In this document: positions 60,540 to 64,000 of the stretch, in pieces
Layout: every line of letters starts with the position of its first letter
How positions within the stretch are numbered: position 1 is the first letter of the stretch
Source of the DNA: Seison nebaliae
Lineage: Eukaryota > Rotifera > Pararotatoria > Seisonacea > Seisonidae
NCBI GenBank assembly: GCA_023231475.1
Contig: JALJEE010001175.1
Coordinates: 21,279 to 85,278, forward strand
Direction of reading: 5' to 3'
Length of the DNA stretch: 64,000 nucleotides
Made by a program: the position numbers and the translations under genes
The notes under the pieces: model-generated
What the model was told of the DNA's origin: nothing
Seen by the model: only the letters and a program-made list of their open reading frames with translations
The model's database searches: none

Positions 60540-62127
60540 TTATTTATGATCCTTACATTGTTTCATTTCATTAATAGCCTTAATGAATACCTTAATTTCT
60601 GGATATGATAGTTTTTCAACTTCTTCAATAATTTTAAAATCCATAATATCTTCGATAATTGTTGGATCAGGAATCTGTCCTTCCACAAAAAGTTCTTTGA
60701 ACGTTATTGAAAAGATCGTTAATAAAATGAAGAAAATGAACTTTCTAGTAATTCAAATATCTTAACATAGTACCGTAAAATAGGACAAATTATTAAATCT
60801 GTTACTGTTTTATGCATATAAAAATTTGGTGGATCGAAATGAGCTAAAGCTAATTGGACGTGTGATGTCTAAAATATTTAAGTAAAAAATATGATGAATA
60901 AATAATGGAACTTCAGAAGATAAAGAATCTCTTATCGAACTGGGAAATAACTTAAATGTTTGATAGATAAAGAAATTCTATAAAATGGAAGATGTTATTA
61001 AACTTTATATAATTAAAATAAACTTTGATGCCTCCAAAAATATCGATACAACTCCAATCCTTAAGAACCTTAGAATAAAATTTTTGCGGGTCCATAACTG
61101 GAACAGTATGACACATGAAATGTTGAACGATGTTAGTTTGACACAAAAGTTTCGGTAATATCGAATTAATCGAAACGTTGCATTTCTTCTTCACTAACAG
61201 ATTCTCTTGTACTTTATACAACTGTGAGTTAATTAGTATAATTATATATAAATTATATTAATAAGTAAGTCATATAGAAGAATGAAGTTAACTTCATGTA
61301 GATGTGGATAATTATACATTTGATGTACTAAAAATATTAGAAGAGTATTTAAGAAATTTCTATATAGGGAAATACTTAACTGAATGTTGATAAATTAACA
61401 TTATATTGAGGATCGTCATGTATCTTCTTATATTGAGTAAATTGTTTCCTTATATCAAAATATTGCACTAATCCTTTTTCAATCTTTTCACCATCCCAAT
61501 AAAACGTACGAGTAAGTAAATCAATAAACATGAGGATTGATTGTTTATTATCATCGATATTTTTTGATTGTTTCCCACTATTCCCAATAATTAAAGGAAT
61601 TCTCAGTTATAATAAGAAATAACAAAGTGAAAATTTTCTTCAATGCACTTGCCGAATGTTTCTTCCATAACCTCTGAGAGAGATTGATATAATAAATTTC
61701 TTTTTTCAACTAAAATATTTCAAAAACTTTTAATGTTGGTAAGACTGTTATACTTCCAGATCCGAAATTTTTGATATGGTAACAGAAAATCAAAGATTTA
61801 TCTTCTTTTAAACAATATTTTACGTTAATGTTCTCACGATCATATTGATTTAAGTCAAGCAAATTAATATTAGCAAAATCCGCTGCAAGTATTCGCATTC
61901 CTTCCTGTTTTCGAAAAACATTTATTAATTTGTCTAATAAGTATTTAAAATGATTAACATATAAATGTCTTTGAATTTTATATGGTCCCACTATTAACGA
62001 TTTTTCATTTTAGTTTAACAAAAACTTATTAATATGTTCTAACTTATTACTTTGTCGGGTAACTTGGAGAATAAAACTCCACGGTCAAGAGCGGCAAACA
62101 GTTTATCATAGTTATGAATTTCATAAG
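60540..62127 (-). CDS. Unrecognised multi-exon gene (partial model)
   Basis: Several minus-strand segments read as one gene with short introns: 62127-62042 (DKLFAALDRGVLFSKLPDK), 61990 to about 61717 (LYVNHFKYLLDKLINVF and ILAADFANINLLDLNQYDRE), about 61695-61610 (SLSEVMEETFGKC), about 61560-61390 (FIDLLTRTFYWDGEKIE), about 61220-61020 (QHFMCHTVPVMDPQKFYSKV), about 60860-60770 (LALAHFDPPNFYMHKTVTDL) and the terminal exon ending at 60540 (SYPEIKVFIKAINEMKQCK). Junction 62042/61990 was checked in frame; the others are approximate. The 5' end is unknown. The segments have good protein character but I do not recognise the family. Confidence 0.45.
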
Positions 62128-62475
62128 CTAAAGATAGATAATAGTAAATTAAATTCCAATATATATATAAAATGAAACATCTCAATGAACCAAAAGAATT
62201 AGGATCTGCCCCAACTAACCAAAAAAGATTCAGTTAAACTTTTAGAAATTTGAATTAAAGAATAACCGAATAGAAATGATAGGGGTGATGTCGTTAAAAT
62301 TAGAAAACAAAAGTAAATCATTGAAAATTAAATTCAGTTTTACATATTCTAATTAACTTGACAATATATATAGGAAAAATAAAAATAATATTAAAATTTA
62401 AATATCTGTTATCACATAACAGATAAATCTATAAAATAATTTCTGATTGTTGACTAAATTATATGCATAGTATTT
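62128..62475. other. Intergenic or 5' region of the minus-strand gene
   Basis: A+T-rich DNA with a short perfect inverted repeat (atctgttatcacataacagat, about 62404-62424). It may contain the 5' exons of the gene at 60540-62127. Nothing else recognised. Confidence 0.35.
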
Positions 62476-63340
62476 ATTTATTTATTTAAAGAAGGAAAGA
62501 AAGGAAGAAAAAGAATATAAAATAAATCTGTAAATTCCCGTAATTTAAGCGGCATTCTCGAGGAGAATCTTCAGAACGCTAGACTGATTTGTTTCTATCA
62601 GGCTCTTGGCATAGTTTAAGGTGGGTTCCTGTTCATCACGTAACCGCAACACTGATGAGAACGAGAAGATGAACTCATGTAATTCAGTAGAAAGAGGTAA
62701 GTGGTTTATCGAATAATATACGAGGGTGTGAAAAAAGATGGAATGATTCGATGTGATACAGCGTTGAATGAAAGATGAGATGTCGGGGAAGAGCCCCGAT
62801 GACGAATAGTTGTCCAGGACGCGGAAAATGCGTGGACAATATAAAATAGGAAATACCCGTGACTGCGAAAATAAGATTCCGATTAATTCTTCGGATGCAG
62901 TCGACGGACGATGTTGTTGTAAGTTCGGTCCATTCTGAGGAATGAGCTGTTGGAGACGAATAATAATGAATCGAGTCCATATAATGGGAGGACAAATGAA
63001 GAGAAAACACGAATTCGGATTGAGAGTTGAAGATACTTTAATCGTATTGCGAATGAGAATTATACACGGACGAATTTATTTCGGATGTGATCGAGTGAGG
63101 CGGATGTCATCATTTTGGAATCGAGAAGAACTCCTAGGAACGTATGATTTAAGGCAGGAGAAAGAGAGATATTCCTCAGGAGAGGAGAACTTAGGATTTC
63201 GTCGGATTTATCTTAATTGACACTTCCGCCAAGAGAATCTGTGCTCTTTCGCGAATTCGAATACTTATTCGCAAATGTTGAATCTTCAATTTTCTTTCAA
63301 TTCGACATCGAGAGAGTGGAATGAACCTTATCCATATCTG
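62476..63340 (-). mobile_element. Retroelement fragment, same 3' end as 39505-39752
   Basis: 62476-62722 matches 39505-39752 at about 80% by eye, including the T-rich left end, gctagactgatttgtttc and gttcatcacgtaacc. Minus-strand frame 63010-62684 (VDCIRRINRNLIFAVTGISY) may be residual element coding sequence. The right boundary is unclear; the segment lies directly against the 5'-truncated USP-like copy. Confidence 0.55.
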
Positions 63341-63362
63341 AAAAAACAACCAAAAGATAATA

Positions 63363-64000
63363 ATGGATAACTTAGGCGAGCGTTTATCATTGTTAAGAAA
63401 TGTGCCAACAGTTCTCCAAATAGGTCTTTTCGAAAATATTATGTTCAAACTTCACCCCTCAATTATACACACCCTTGTGAAAATTTTTACTGATTATTTC
63501 CATTTGATAAACTTTTACGGAACCTATGACATTCCGGATTTCCCGATAACTTTGTTTCGTCAATTTCACACAGTTTCTACATTGAAAAGGAACGAAACTT
63601 TCTCAATAAACCTTCAAATTGGCAAAAAAAATGTTCCTTACAAATTAAAATTGATTTAAAACCTTACAACAACGTCTATTGAATTTGAATAGGAAATACA
63701 AATTATGTACAAAAAATTAAGACCTAATTCAGGAATACCTCTACCATTAAACCATGATTGCATTGAAGATTTTAGAAGCAAAATAATGCACCAAATGAAA
63801 ATTAAAGACCTACGAGTTTATGAATACTTTATGAAATATGAACAACAATATTTTAAACGAAAACTGAAACATATTTGTGAATGGATGGAAACATGTGTCG
63901 AAGATTTCAGAGAAGAAAAATCTACAGCAATTCACGCAATGGCATTAATTCTAAGGGGAAATGAATGGATCTTAATGAATGATGAACATTCCATTAAAGT
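63363..64000 (+). pseudogene. USP-like protein, copy C: 5'-truncated, in-frame stops, runs off the window
   Basis: Matches the C-terminal half of copies A and B: PTVLQIGLFENIMFKLHPS, FPITLFRQFHTVSTL, YKLKL, then beyond 63700 HICEWMETCVEDF and the His box IHAMALILRGNEWILMND with the same His-to-Asn spacing. The N-terminal Cys-box half is absent; retroelement DNA lies immediately upstream. In the same frame TAA at 63657-63659 and TAG at 63690-63692 interrupt the alignment. A 61-nt intron (63632-63692, GT...AG) could remove both stops but would also remove YKLKL, which is conserved in the paralogues, so a pseudogene is more likely. Confidence 0.6.

Noticed and set aside
62942-63220. 92-codon plus-strand frame rich in Arg and Glu
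   Set aside because: Antisense to retroelement-derived sequence; no start context or family likeness.
1-64000. CRISPR arrays, bacterial operons, riboswitches or prophage
   Set aside because: Spliceosomal introns and metazoan genes show eukaryotic nuclear DNA; no regularly spaced direct repeats were seen.

Overview
The window reads as nuclear DNA of a small-genome invertebrate animal. It is strongly A+T-rich. Most introns that could be placed against conserved protein families are only about 40-67 nt long, with GT...AG ends and T-rich acceptors. The genes are metazoan: a gp91phox-type NADPH oxidase, Cdh1/fizzy-related, APC11, Gfi1/Senseless, PNPase, beta-ureidopropionase, class II DYRK, calmodulin-dependent PDE1 and an ependymin-related protein. 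The sequence does not fix the phylum. A Nox1-3-type oxidase plus an ependymin-related protein argues, by inference only, against a typical nematode or insect. Every assignment was made by reading motifs by eye; no database search was run.

Layout. 0.3-2.7 kb: NADPH oxidase, ten coding exons, all four haem histidines present. 3.1-10.3 kb: an AGC-type pseudokinase, then two anaphase-promoting-complex genes head to head (APC11 on the minus strand, Cdh1 on the plus strand), the Cdh1 carrying about 1,100 extra residues between its C-box-like motif and its WD40 propeller. 10.8-13.4 kb: a repeat-rich patch (SINE-like repeats with tRNA A-box motifs, a decayed LINE, an inverted 15-bp-period repeat, tRNA-Ile) surrounding one single-pass membrane protein gene. 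14-21 kb: a run of fast-evolving or orphan genes (a USP-like protein, two secreted proteins, a divergent calcineurin B, two unknowns). 21.4-22.5 kb: Gfi1/Senseless zinc-finger gene next to a 6-kb stretch with no recognisable gene. 28.6-34.8 kb: PNPase, beta-ureidopropionase, a tandem PLAT-domain protein and an unknown, all on plus. 37.2-39.4 kb: class II DYRK. 39.5-41 kb: a reverse-transcriptase remnant and the ependymin-related gene with its promoter. 41-53.7 kb: mostly non-coding, with two small orphan genes. 53.8-56.2 kb: PDE1. 57.8-64 kb: a second USP-like gene, an acidic orphan, an unrecognised multi-exon minus-strand gene, another retroelement fragment, and a 5'-truncated USP-like copy with in-frame stops that runs off the window.

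The most notable observation is a family of very divergent ubiquitin-specific-protease-like proteins, present three times (14.1-15.5 kb minus, 57.8-59.2 kb plus, 63.4-64.0 kb plus). They keep a Cys-box and/or His-box geometry close to peptidase C19 but look unlike ordinary deubiquitinases elsewhere. Together with the APC11/Cdh1 pair, the window holds an unusual amount of ubiquitin-pathway material. Other points of interest are the giant Cdh1 insert, the pseudokinase, a coding insertion in PNPase, the A-box SINE-like repeats and the palindromic element upstream of the ependymin-related gene.
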